From VXPQ01 sp965248175 (GTDB lineage Bacteria > Bacteroidota > Rhodothermia > Rhodothermales > VXPQ01): 64,000 bases of DNA. Under the pieces are notes generated by a model. It saw nothing but the letters and a program-made list of their open reading frames with translations, made no database searches and had not been told where the DNA came from. A program made the position numbers and the translations under genes. Of the stretch, positions 1-7,934 are shown piece by piece (positions within the stretch are counted from its first letter, which is position 1; each line of letters opens with the position of its first letter). Location of the stretch: contig OZ252093.1 in the NCBI GenBank assembly GCA_965248175.1, positions 1,612,001 to 1,676,000 on the forward strand, read 5' to 3'.

Positions 1-1
1 C

Positions 2-316
2 TGGCAGGAAAACGTGGTGGTGGTGCCGAATCCGTACCATGCCCGGGGAGCCTACAACTACGAGGAGGATCGCCGGCTGGCGTTCCTTAATCTGCCCGCA
101 TACGCCAACATTCACATATACACCGTGACAGGCGATCGCGTGCAGACCATTGAGCACGTGTCGAGTACGGGCGACAACGATTGGGAACGACAAGAGACGT
201 TCAGTACGACACGAATTGTCAGTGGAATCTACATTTACGTCGTCGAGGAGCTCAGCGGTCCTGGCGCAGGGCCGACTGGCAATCAGGCTATCGGTAAATT
301 CGTGGTCATTAAATAA
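2..316 (+). CDS. C-terminal part of a large secreted protein (FlgD/T9SS-like beta-domain)
   Basis: The frame is open from the window edge, so only the last ~104 residues are seen. They begin at a VVVVPNPY motif and run through a beta-rich segment with NLP, IYTVTGD and SGIYIYVVE motifs to a basic FVVIK end. This pattern (NPY, hydrophobic strand, IYxxxGDxV, SGIYxY, GKFVVI) is typical of FlgD-Ig-like or type IX secretion-associated C-terminal domains of big extracellular proteins in Bacteroidota and Rhodothermota. The next gene, 14 bases on, is a PorV/PorQ-like protein, which fits export through or display at the outer membrane. The body of the protein and its function are outside the window. 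Confidence 0.75.
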   Translation, partial: WQENVVVVPNPYHARGAYNYEEDRRLAFLNLPAYANIHIYTVTGDRVQTIEHVSSTGDNDWERQETFSTTRIVSGIYIYVVEELSGPGAGPTGNQAIGKFVVIK

Positions 317-318
317 TT

Positions 319-324
319 AAGGAG
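319..324 (+). promoter_or_regulatory. Shine-Dalgarno site of the PorV-like gene
   Basis: AAGGAG lies 6 bases before the ATG at 331, between the stop of the preceding gene and this start. It fixes the start and suggests separate translation of two co-transcribed genes. Confidence 0.7.
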
Positions 325-330
325 AAAACC

Positions 331-1368
331 ATGAGAAACGTAGTGACGGCCGCACTCGGTGTGGTTCTACTCTGTCTGGCGACCGCGGCTCCAGCATCGG
401 CGCAGGTCAAGAAACTTGCACAGGCCGGGATGGGCTTTCTGCAAATCGCTCCATCGGCCGATGTGGCGGCTCTTGGCGGCGCCTATGTCGCCACCACCGG
501 TAGGGCCACCTCGGTATTTTCCAATCCTGCCGGGCTGGGCATGCTCGAAGGTGGAGATATCACAGCCGGCTATACCCAATGGATTGCCGACATTAAGCTC
601 TACAGTATAACGGCTGCCTATCGGGTTGGCAACATTGGCGTCATTGGCTTCAATGTTGTCTCGATGGACTACGGGACGCTGAAGGGAACCCGGCCCTGGC
701 AGACGACAGACGATCCCTCTTTGCGAAACGACGGCTATATTTCGCTCGGGGATTTCTCGGTCAGCGAATACGCCGTCGGCCTTTCTTATGCGCGCCCGAT
801 CACAGCGCAGTTCTATGTGGGCGGAAACGTCCGGCTCGCACAGCAGGATTTGGGTTCCACAGATATTATCAACGCGTTCACGGGAGACATTGAGAACAGC
901 GATAACGCTCTCAACAATATCGTGTTCGATTTTGGCACCCTCTACTATCCGGGGTTCCACGACTTGCGTTTCGGGGCATCGCTGCGAAATTTCTCGAACC
1001 AGAGCGATTACTTCGATCAGCGCTTCGAACTACCCCTCACGCTGGATTTCGGGTTGGCAATGGACTTGTTCCGATTGCTTGATGCGTCGCCCGGCCCGGG
1101 CAATAGCCAGTTGACGCTTGCGATGGACTGGGTACATCCGCGCGATTATTCGGAGCGCCTGCATGTGGGTCTTGAGTACGGGTTCATGGAGCGGTTCTTC
1201 TTGCGCGGCGGATACAAGTTCAACTACGACGAGGAGAGTCTGTCTGCCGGGTTGGGCGTACATGTTGAAGCCGGTGGGTACGGAATCCGCGCGGATTACG
1301 CCTATTCGGCCTTTGGGACCTTCTTCGGATCTGTGAGCCGACTATCGCTGGGGATTTTGCTGAAGTAA
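331..1368 (+). CDS. PorV/PorQ-family outer-membrane beta-barrel protein
   Basis: 345 residues with a clear signal peptide (MRNVVTAALG... APASAQ, ~25 residues). The mature N-terminus has the family signature: AGMGFLQIAPSADVAALGGAYVA followed by SVFSNPAGLG, here split by a short loop. The rest is alternating beta-strands ending in a basic -LLK. PorV and PorQ relatives act with the type IX secretion system at the outer membrane, where PorV shuttles cargo to the attachment complex. The upstream gene encodes a protein with a T9SS-like C-terminal domain, so a cargo and helper pair is plausible. Family membership is well supported; whether it is the housekeeping PorV or one of several paralogues cannot be told here. 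Confidence 0.85.
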   Translation: MRNVVTAALGVVLLCLATAAPASAQVKKLAQAGMGFLQIAPSADVAALGGAYVATTGRATSVFSNPAGLGMLEGGDITAGYTQWIADIKLYSITAAYRVGNIGVIGFNVVSMDYGTLKGTRPWQTTDDPSLRNDGYISLGDFSVSEYAVGLSYARPITAQFYVGGNVRLAQQDLGSTDIINAFTGDIENSDNALNNIVFDFGTLYYPGFHDLRFGASLRNFSNQSDYFDQRFELPLTLDFGLAMDLFRLLDASPGPGNSQLTLAMDWVHPRDYSERLHVGLEYGFMERFFLRGGYKFNYDEESLSAGLGVHVEAGGYGIRADYAYSAFGTFFGSVSRLSLGILLK

Positions 1369-1399
1369 GAGAGATATTCCTTCTTCCTCTCGGATCGCC

Positions 1400-1421
1400 G
1401 CAATTCCTCATGAGGAACTGC
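1400..1421. repeat. Near-perfect palindrome between the PorV-like gene and the integrase remnant
   Basis: A 22-base inverted repeat with a perfect 14-base core, TTCCTCATGAGGAA, and three matching outer bases on each side after one mismatch. It has no loop and no T-run, so it is not a normal terminator. It could be an operator or a recombination-related site next to the integrase remnant; nothing else supports either reading. Confidence 0.4.
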
Positions 1422-1588
1422 ATAGGCTTATAGCGAATGCAGTGATTCTTGTTATGGAAACGTCTTTTGCCCGGAATCAACGGGACAGAGTTCTTTCTAT
1501 GTGAGTACTTCTGGTAAGAGCAAACGAAAGCGTTTCCACGAATCAAGCCGTAACACATCACATCGATTCCCCTCGGAATCCATGCTGT

Positions 1589-2440
1589 ATGTTCCTTCCG
1601 TCGTCGCAAGGCTTGCCGCCTTTTCCTGTCAGTTCGGATAAGGGAAGCTTGAGGTCTCCGGGGACCACCAAAACGTACGCGAGCGCTTGGAGAGGGTTTG
1701 TGCGTTTTTGTGAGGAACAAGGTATTCGGGCGCTTCCCGCCGGTGCGAGTGTGGTTGCAAGATATCTTAGGCAACGCGCCTTTTGGGGCAAGTCGCCGAG
1801 CGCAATCCGGGTAGACTATTCAGCCATCAAGGCAGCGCACGTTGAAGCAAGGCTGACAGCACAACATGCTGCCGGCGTATACAGAGTTTGCGAAGACCCG
1901 ACGGAGGACGAAGATGTGCAGGCTACCATGCGCGATCTTACGTACGCGGTACGCGAAAGGAGACGACCTGTAAATCGAATCAACTCGTTGACCAAGGAGC
2001 AATTCGCTGCAATCAAGGCAACGGCATGTGTTGTTCGTGTTGGCAAGAGCGGGCGGACGGAAACGAAAGAATATGCGCTCAGGCGCGGGAAAGTGGATAT
2101 TGCTCTTATATCCCTGATGCGCGATTGCACCTTGTGCAGATATGAGGTAATTCGTATCACATGGGGTTCAGTCGCATGGTTGCCCGATGGAACCGCTTTG
2201 TTGACCGTGGCTCCCCGCAAGGCCAATAAAATCGGGTACACCGGATACCTGACCAGGGATACGGTCAGGGCATTGAACGCGATACGTTCGCTTCAGGGTC
2301 GAAAGGGAAAGATTGACGATGCCGAAGAGCGTATTTTCCCTATGACCACGAAGAGTATATCGAACAGAATTGCTGCTGCCTGCAGCGCCGCAGGACTGTA
2401 AGCAGGACTTCTGTGGTCATTTCCCGCGTTTCGGGCTGAT
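1589..2440 (+). pseudogene. Tyrosine recombinase/integrase, truncated by frameshift before the HxxR...Y active site
   Basis: The open part (1589-2401, 270 residues) has an N-terminal SAM-like core-binding domain (TTKTYASAWRGFVRFCEEQG, then VARYLRQRA and SPSAIRVDYSAIKAAH). It then has the start of the catalytic domain with the first Arg in LCRYEVIRITWGSV and a Lys-containing beta-hairpin. It stops at SAAGL, just where the GHxxR box should follow. In the next frame, 2412-2435 encodes CGHFPRFG, matching the usual GHSxRVG box, but that frame then meets stops and no catalytic Tyr is recognisable. So an old integrase has lost its C-terminal third by at least one frameshift plus further decay. It is very likely inactive. 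Confidence 0.75.
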
Positions 2441-2577
2441 ATGTTGATGGTGTTGTACGTAGGCGGGCAACTGTATATGCTACTGTGCCGGGAAGTTGAT
2501 TGCTCGTCTGTGCGCCACACTCGCCTTTGGCTCTGCGCCACGGTTCCCCGGTTGGCAGATACCGGGGAAGCGTAGCG

Positions 2578-3681
2578 TTACAGTGCGAGACCTACGCCGG
2601 CGGCGAGCACGGTTCTGTTGTTACCCTGGCTTGCCTCCACGTTCACGAGGAATGGGCCGAGTTTGAACGAAGCGCCCGCCATACCCCGGAGGGTCGTATC
2701 TCCCGTCAGTTCGAAGGAGATATTCTCGCCTTCGGCCGCCGATAGCTCTTCTCCAAACGTGTAATCCACTTTCACGGTTGTCTCTTCAGTTTGTATCCCT
2801 GCGTACAGTGTCAGGAAGACGAACGTTTTGCTGATCGCAAGACCGGCGGCCAGCGAGGAGGCCGCCAGGATTTCTTCACCGGCCGTGTCCGTGATCAGGA
2901 TGCGTTGCATCATGAAGTGACCGGCGATCCGGAAAGGAAGGCCCGGTATATAGCGGTCAACACTGTGGCGAAGTCCTATGCCGACAAATTCGAGGCGCCC
3001 ATAGTTTTCGTGGCGGACACGGGGGAGATAGCGAACGATGAAGTCTGTACCCGCCAGTGAGCCGATGCCGAGTTGCGGCACAGCGAGGGGAGCAATCGAT
3101 CCGTCGTACAGACCTGGCAGCACATTGAACGTAAGTGTGCTGTCTATGACGATATCGTCGGGGGTATTGTCCAGTCCGTCCGCACCCGGATGCACTGTTT
3201 GTCGAATATTTCCTGTGACGGCCCCCGGCGACGTGTCGCCGAATATGGTGGGGCCGTCGTTTATCTGGAAGGTTACGGGCAGGTTGTACCGGTTGCCGTC
3301 GGGGGCGTGGAATACGTAAGGGGTTTCGTATGCGATATTGAGGGTCCGGTCGATATCGGGGATCACAGCGCCCATGACCTTGATACCGAGGAACAGGTCG
3401 AAGGGAAGGGCCCCGCCGCCCACTTTGGCGGTGTGGATCAGCCCGCTGTTGATATCCGCCCCGAAGGCGTTCACCACGGGCTGGAGGTACAATTCGGCAT
3501 ATTCCGGTCCGACATCGCCGATAATTTCAGAGAGTTGTTGCGAGAACGCCGGGCGAGACGCCAGGAAGGCCATGCCGAGCACTACGTATGATGCTATATG
3601 TGAGAGGCGCGGGGACCTGCGGAGGGGCATGAGGAGGTGCGTTGTCATCCGTGCAGGCAGGCGCCCCGAAAGTCGATACAT
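2578..3681 (-). CDS. Secreted outer-membrane-type protein of unknown function (resembles DUF6588)
   Basis: Up to 367 residues. The first ~47 hold the signal peptide, with a hydrophobic run VVLGMAFLASRPAFSQ. Better-sized signal peptides start at the in-frame ATGs at 3648 or 3630, so the 3681 start is uncertain; it was kept because it lies 6 bases after the stop of the upstream gene (translational coupling). The mature part is beta-rich with many Gly and aromatic residues. It contains GIGLRHSVDRYIPGLPFRIA and a C-terminal strand ending in VLAAGVGLAL, as expected for a beta-barrel. The layout resembles Bacteroidota proteins grouped as DUF6588, recalled from memory. No enzymatic motif is visible. 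Confidence 0.7.
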   Translation of the reverse strand: MYRLSGRLPARMTTHLLMPLRRSPRLSHIASYVVLGMAFLASRPAFSQQLSEIIGDVGPEYAELYLQPVVNAFGADINSGLIHTAKVGGGALPFDLFLGIKVMGAVIPDIDRTLNIAYETPYVFHAPDGNRYNLPVTFQINDGPTIFGDTSPGAVTGNIRQTVHPGADGLDNTPDDIVIDSTLTFNVLPGLYDGSIAPLAVPQLGIGSLAGTDFIVRYLPRVRHENYGRLEFVGIGLRHSVDRYIPGLPFRIAGHFMMQRILITDTAGEEILAASSLAAGLAISKTFVFLTLYAGIQTEETTVKVDYTFGEELSAAEGENISFELTGDTTLRGMAGASFKLGPFLVNVEASQGNNRTVLAAGVGLAL

Positions 3682-3687
3682 AATGCG

Positions 3688-4464
3688 TTATTCGGCCAGC
3701 GTTACGAGAATCCATTCCTTGAGTGTGCTGATGCCGAGGTTCCCTTGAGCAACTCCCCGGTATCCCCGTCCTTCTGCACTGGCCATGCGTCCGCCCGGCA
3801 ATCCCCCGAAACCAGGTTGCTGCGCCGCATTGACAACGAACTCGTCCGGGGTAGCAATGCCGATACCTATCTCCTGGCCCGGTTTTGTCCCGATAGCATA
3901 CAACACCCCGTCGGTGTGTGCAAGGGGCACCCGGATTTCGTAGGTCAGTACGCCCTGGTCTGCTTCGACCGCTGCGGCAATACCTGGAATGGAGTCTTTG
4001 CGCCTGCGGATTGCCTGTCCGCCTGCCCCGATGATTTCTACTTCCTGGATTGAGCGCTCGATACGAACGCGGTCGGCTGCCGCCCCTTCGCCGAGGCGGC
4101 GATCGCCGGTTTCATCCATGGACAGACCAAGCGGAAAACGAATGCCGAATGTTTTCTCCTTGCCGCCGGCAGGATCAACCCAGATAATCAATCCTGCACG
4201 CATGATGCTTCCGATACTCTCCACATTTCTTGTGCTGAGCGATAGGTACAGATAATCGTCGTCGTTCTGTATGCCGGTCAGCAGGCCGTCTTTGCTACTG
4301 AGCGTTTTCAGTTTACCGCCCCATTCGTTCAGTTGGGCGTCCACGACGACCGGCTCACCGGGTGCGGAACTCGTTAGCGGGGCGGCGCTTCCGCATCCTG
4401 TGAGGAGTGCAGCGACCAGTGCGGTGAGGGCGAACGTTTGTTTAGGGGTAAAGAGCACATGCAT
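3688..4464 (-). CDS. Lipoprotein of unknown function
   Basis: About 258 residues from the ATG at 4464. The N-terminus is a lipoprotein signal (KQTFALTALVAALLTGCGSA) with the lipid-modified Cys in LTGC. The body starts with VVVDAQLNEWGG and has DDDYLYLSLSTRN, which resembles the carbohydrate-binding CBM9-like or DOMON-like domains that open with 'DG.L.EW'. No catalytic motif was seen. ATG starts at 4485 and 4491 are also possible, but they abut the terminator at 4492-4546. Longer N-terminal extensions of this frame (to 4722) only translate the neighbour's tandem repeat and are rejected. Its stop is 6 bases from the next minus-strand start, so the two are probably one operon. Confidence 0.7.
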   Translation of the reverse strand: MHVLFTPKQTFALTALVAALLTGCGSAAPLTSSAPGEPVVVDAQLNEWGGKLKTLSSKDGLLTGIQNDDDYLYLSLSTRNVESIGSIMRAGLIIWVDPAGGKEKTFGIRFPLGLSMDETGDRRLGEGAAADRVRIERSIQEVEIIGAGGQAIRRRKDSIPGIAAAVEADQGVLTYEIRVPLAHTDGVLYAIGTKPGQEIGIGIATPDEFVVNAAQQPGFGGLPGGRMASAEGRGYRGVAQGNLGISTLKEWILVTLAE

Positions 4465-4491
4465 GGCGTGTTGCGGGTATGGCATATGCAT

Positions 4492-4546
4492 AAAAAAACG
4501 CCGGGCGGTACAAACAGGTTGCCAAACCATTTGTACCGCTCCGGCG
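4492..4546 (-). terminator. Rho-independent terminator after the Spy-like gene
   Basis: On the minus strand a strong hairpin (6-bp and 9-bp stems separated by a small internal bulge; arms 4541-4546/4530-4538 and 4506-4514/4499-4504) is followed directly by seven T. It lies 22 bases after the stop of the Spy-like gene and just before the lipoprotein gene. Confidence 0.85.
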
Positions 4547-4567
4547 CTTCCGGGTTCTACCGAGTAG

Positions 4568-5095
4568 TTATCGCTGTTCTTTCTCTCCGTGTTCGCCGTT
4601 CTCTCCGTGTTCGCCGTTCTCTCCGTGTTCGCCGTTCCCTCCGTGTTCGCTGTCACCTCCGTGTTCGCCGTTCCCCCCGCGTTTGCCGCGCATCCGCTTA
4701 CCTCGATCCCGATCTCCGCCACGTTTGCCTTTCATGGTCTTTCCCCGCCTGTTCTTGTCCCCGGACATGCGTTTGTCCAGTTTTTCCATTTGCTCTTCGG
4801 TCAATACTTCTCCGAGGGAAGTCTTCAGTTCGTCCTGCATAGTGCGGCGATGTTCGCCTAGCGCCTCAAGGGATTCTCTGTGTTCTGCAAGGATGGTTTT
4901 TACGGAGGCAGCTTGCTCGTCCGTCAGATCGAGCCACTCGGTCACGCGCTCGAGTCTACCTTCCATATGGTCCGAAGCGTATTTCTTTGCTGTGGTGTCC
5001 TGGACGGCGTTGTCCTGGGCAAGCGAAGGGGTGACGAAAAGGAGGCAGGCAGCCATAGCCGTTATGCCTGCCGGGATGCGAAGAAAGCGTTTCAT
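4568..5095 (-). CDS. Spy/CpxP-like periplasmic protein with His-Gly-Glu repeat tail
   Basis: 175 residues from the ATG at 5095; longer upstream starts lack a signal peptide. The signal peptide is MKRFLRIPAGITAMAACLLF... SLAQ. The core is helical with the LTxxQ-type motif twice: LDLTDEQAASVKTIL and GEVLTEEQMEKLDKRM, the hallmark of Spy/CpxP/CnrX-like periplasmic chaperones and metal or stress sensors. The C-terminal third changes to a basic stretch (KGKRGGDRDRGKRMRGKRGG) and then an NGEHGE-type repeat rich in His, Gly and Glu, which could bind metal. The repeat comes from an 18-bp DNA tandem array. Transcription ends at the strong terminator downstream. A metal or envelope-stress role is inference. 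Confidence 0.75.
   Translation of the reverse strand: MKRFLRIPAGITAMAACLLFVTPSLAQDNAVQDTTAKKYASDHMEGRLERVTEWLDLTDEQAASVKTILAEHRESLEALGEHRRTMQDELKTSLGEVLTEEQMEKLDKRMSGDKNRRGKTMKGKRGGDRDRGKRMRGKRGGNGEHGGDSEHGGNGEHGENGEHGENGEHGEKEQR
4583..4672 (+). repeat. 18-bp tandem repeat, five units, inside the Spy-like gene
   Basis: Units start at 4583, 4601, 4619, 4637 and 4655. The first three are identical (CTCTCCGTGTTCGCCGTT) and the last two differ at a few positions. On the minus strand each unit adds six residues of the NGEHGE type. No spacers are present, so it is not a CRISPR array. Confidence 0.9.
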
Positions 5096-5377
5096 TATAG
5101 AATACCGTATGGTGATGAAGGGGCTTAGGGTGCGAAGCCGCATCGTTTCCAGGTTTCTGTGCGGTTTTCGACAATTGGACTCCCTGTAACCGTTCGTCAT
5201 TCCACAGCCCACGATTTTTTTTGCAAGCGGTCGACTGATGCGTGCGCACATTGTCCCGCTTGGGTATGTTCGGCATGGCCATCCGGTGGTTCCGGAGAAA
5301 TGTCGCCTTGCGTTACATCGAAGGGCCGCGACGTCGTTTTCCCCATCCCGTCATTTCCCGATTTTTAATCTCCGGAC
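5096..5377. other. Intergenic region, no gene seen
   Basis: Lies between the Spy-like gene and the frameshifted end of the MATE gene, both on the minus strand. The open frames here are short and without family resemblance. It presumably holds the promoter of the Spy-like gene, but no convincing -35/-10 pair was picked out. Confidence 0.4.
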
Positions 5378-6804
5378 CTACACCACTTTCAACTTCCAGC
5401 GCCCGCGTCGGAACCATACGATGCCCACTGCGGCATACAATACCTGGGTAGCTGCAAGGCCCATGAAAATGCCTTCCGTTCCAAGGCCCAGCGTATGTGC
5501 GAGCAGCAACGCTACGGGAATCTGGAAGAGCATCCGCAGAAGAAGTTGATCCATGTAGGCGTAACGGTGTCTCCGGCTCCGTTGAAGGCCTGTAGCATGG
5601 TCATGCCAAGAGCCAGGAAGGGGTAGCTTCCGCCGAGATAGCGCAAGAGCAGTGCCCCGACCCCGATCACCTCAGGTTGATCGGTGAAAAGGCGCATGAT
5701 AGTGCTGGATGTCATTATCAAACCGATACCCGCCAGCGCAAGAATGGACGCGCTGGCGCCGGCGGTAATCCACACGGATCGTGCAGCCCGGTCAGGCTGC
5801 CCGGCGCCGAGGTTTTGCCCGGTCAGCGTGGCGGCCGCATTGGCCATGCCCCACGCGGGCAGGATTGCGAAGATGACGACACGCACTCCGATGGTATAAC
5901 CCGCTACCGCCTCGCTACCGAATGCCGCCACAAGGCGTATGATGGCGATCCAACTGGCTGAACCGACCAGATATTGCACAATGCCCGGTCCGGAAATTTT
6001 CAGCATGCGGCGCAAGAGTTTCCCGTTCATGTGCATCGCCTTGCGCCGTATCGCCAACCGCCCGCTGCCCCGGAACAGCACAAGGAGTTGATAGGCGATG
6101 CCGATGGCCCGTGAAAGGGCCGTCGCGATAGCCGCCCCGGTGATACCCATGGCGGGAATGGGCCCCAGGCCGAAGATGAATAGGGGGTCGAGCGCAATGT
6201 TCAGAAGATTTGCGATGACCAGCGCCCGCATAGCGAATACGGCGTCGCCAGCTCCCCTGAAAATGGCGTTGATGAGGAAAAGAAGCAGGATGGTGATGTT
6301 GCTGCCGAAGAGGATGGCGACGTACGTGGCGCCGTATTCCACGACCTCCTCCGTGGCGCCCATGAGGCGGAGCATATCGGGGGCAAACCAGATGCCGACC
6401 ACGGAGAACGGAATAGAGATCGCGATTCCCGCAATAATGGCTTGCCAGGCGGTGGCGGACGCTGCTTCGGGATTCTTTTCCCCGATTCGTCGGGCTACCA
6501 TGGCGGTGACCGCCATGCTAAGGCCAATGCCCGTGGCGAATACGAAAATCAGTAACGAAGCGCCGATACCCACCGCTGCCACCGCACCCGCTCCCAGCCG
6601 ACTGACAAAGAAAATATCTGCGAACTCGAAGACGGATTGCATAAGCATCTCCAGCACCATCGGAATGGACAGCGGCACAACGGCGCGCACGAGGCTGCCG
6701 GAAGTGAAGTCCTGATGCGTTCCGCGAATGGCTTCGAGTACGGCGCGTCCCCGGTTGCCGGGACGTTCGGGCAGATTGGTAAGAGAAGGTTTCTGTCGGG
6801 ACAA
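5378..6804 (-). pseudogene. MATE-family multidrug/Na+ efflux transporter, frameshifted near the C-terminus
   Basis: The main frame gives 430 residues with the MATE pattern: LSIPMVLEMLMQSVFEFADIFF at the start, FGLGPIPAMGITGAAIATALSR in the middle, TLTGQNLGAGQPDRA at the second-half repeat, and about 11 membrane segments. It ends abnormally after FNGAGDTVTPTWINFF with CGCSSRFP. One frame over, from about 5538-5546 down to a stop at 5378-5380, the sequence reads LRMLFQIPVALLLAHTLGLG and continues as a normal last MATE segment ending RRGRWKLKVV. A single-base indel in the AACTTCTTCTG stretch therefore splits the gene. It could be a recent mutation or a sequencing error. Divergent from moaA. Confidence 0.85.
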
Positions 6805-6884
6805 GAAGTGTTTATCTCTGGATCGAAACGAGCGCCGGCGAGTTTGATTTTGTACGCAGGTCTGCCCGTTTATCCTTGTTTGTC

Positions 6885-7865
6885 ATGTTCGCCGATCGCT
6901 TCGGACGCCAGCATACCTGTCTTCGCATTTCCATTACGGAGCGGTGCAACCTGCGTTGCCGGTATTGCATGCCGGAGGAAGGGGTAGACCTCTCGCCCCG
7001 AAGCGAATTGCTCACTTTCGAGGAGATCGAACGACTCGCACGCATTTTCGTTTGTTGCGGCGTCGATAAAATTCGACTGACGGGCGGTGAGCCGCTTGTC
7101 CGCAAGAATATGGAAGAACTGGTGGAAAAACTGGGGCGCCTGCCCGGGCTCACGACGCTGGCTCTTACCACGAACGGTATGCTATTACCGAGGAAACTGC
7201 CCCGTCTCCACGCCGCCGGGGTTAATGCGATCAACATCAGTCTGGATACCCTCGTCCCCGAAAGATTTGAAGCCATCACCCGGCGCAAGGGGCTCGAAGA
7301 GGTATTGCAAGCCATCGACCTGGCGATTTCGTACGGCTACAGCCCGGTGAAGGTGAATTGTGTGGTAATGCGCGGGGTGAATGACGACGAGACACTCGAT
7401 TTCGTGGATATGACACGAGATGCCCCGATCGAGGCCCGGTTCATCGAATACATGCCTTTTCAAGGTAATGGCTGGTCCGAGAAAGGGTTTGTTCCGTATG
7501 CAGATATGCTGGCGCACATCCGCATGCGCCACCCTGCACTGGTTCGGCTGGAAGACGGGCCGCATTCCACATCGAAAACCTGGCGCGTCCCGGGATACCG
7601 GGGTACGGTAGGGTTTATCACGTCAATGAGTGAAAAATTCTGCGGGTCGTGCAACCGGTTCCGTCTTACCGCCGACGGATCGTTGAAGGTATGCCTTTTC
7701 GGGCATACCGAGGTAAGCCTGCGCGATTTGCTTCGGGACGGGGCCTCGGATTGGGACCTGGAAGAGGCGATACGGAGCGCCGTGTTGCGGAAGAAGGCCG
7801 CGCACGCGGGTATGCTCCAACTGGTGGATCAGGAAAATCGCCCCATGATCCTGATTGGGGGATAG
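6885..7865 (+). CDS. moaA: GTP 3',8-cyclase MoaA (molybdenum cofactor biosynthesis)
   Basis: 326 residues from the ATG at 6885 (a TTG three codons earlier is less likely). A radical SAM enzyme that starts molybdopterin synthesis by rearranging GTP to 3',8-cyclo-GTP. Visible features are the N-terminal 4Fe-4S motif in TERCNLRCRYCMPEEG, the LTGGEPLVR and TTNGMLL boxes, ISLDTL, the C-terminal second cluster ligands in FCGSCNRFRLTADG plus the later Cys in KVCLFG, and the terminal Gly-Gly tail (MILIGG) needed by MoaA. Length and all key residues are normal. It converges on moeA, so the two cofactor genes sit end to end. Substrate GTP is bound by the C-terminal cluster region. Confidence 0.97.
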   Translation: MFADRFGRQHTCLRISITERCNLRCRYCMPEEGVDLSPRSELLTFEEIERLARIFVCCGVDKIRLTGGEPLVRKNMEELVEKLGRLPGLTTLALTTNGMLLPRKLPRLHAAGVNAINISLDTLVPERFEAITRRKGLEEVLQAIDLAISYGYSPVKVNCVVMRGVNDDETLDFVDMTRDAPIEARFIEYMPFQGNGWSEKGFVPYADMLAHIRMRHPALVRLEDGPHSTSKTWRVPGYRGTVGFITSMSEKFCGSCNRFRLTADGSLKVCLFGHTEVSLRDLLRDGASDWDLEEAIRSAVLRKKAAHAGMLQLVDQENRPMILIGG

Positions 7866-7934
7866 GCAGCAGGTTGCATGGTCGGGGCCTGGGCCGGCCG
7901 AACGAAATGCCCCTGCTGCATGCCGTCATAGGCA

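Noticed and set aside
1521..1540. CGAAAGCGTTTCC as a second LacI/CcpA-like operator
   Set aside because: Odd centre and imperfect symmetry, with no sugar gene nearby; too weak to report.
4583..4672. Possible CRISPR array
   Set aside because: Units are contiguous with no spacers and lie in frame inside a gene; the same holds for 16440-16547 and 28048-28110.
4464..4722. N-terminal extension of the lipoprotein gene through TANTER-like repeats
   Set aside because: It only translates the neighbour's 18-bp repeat and the terminator in another frame; the lipoprotein signal starts at 4464.
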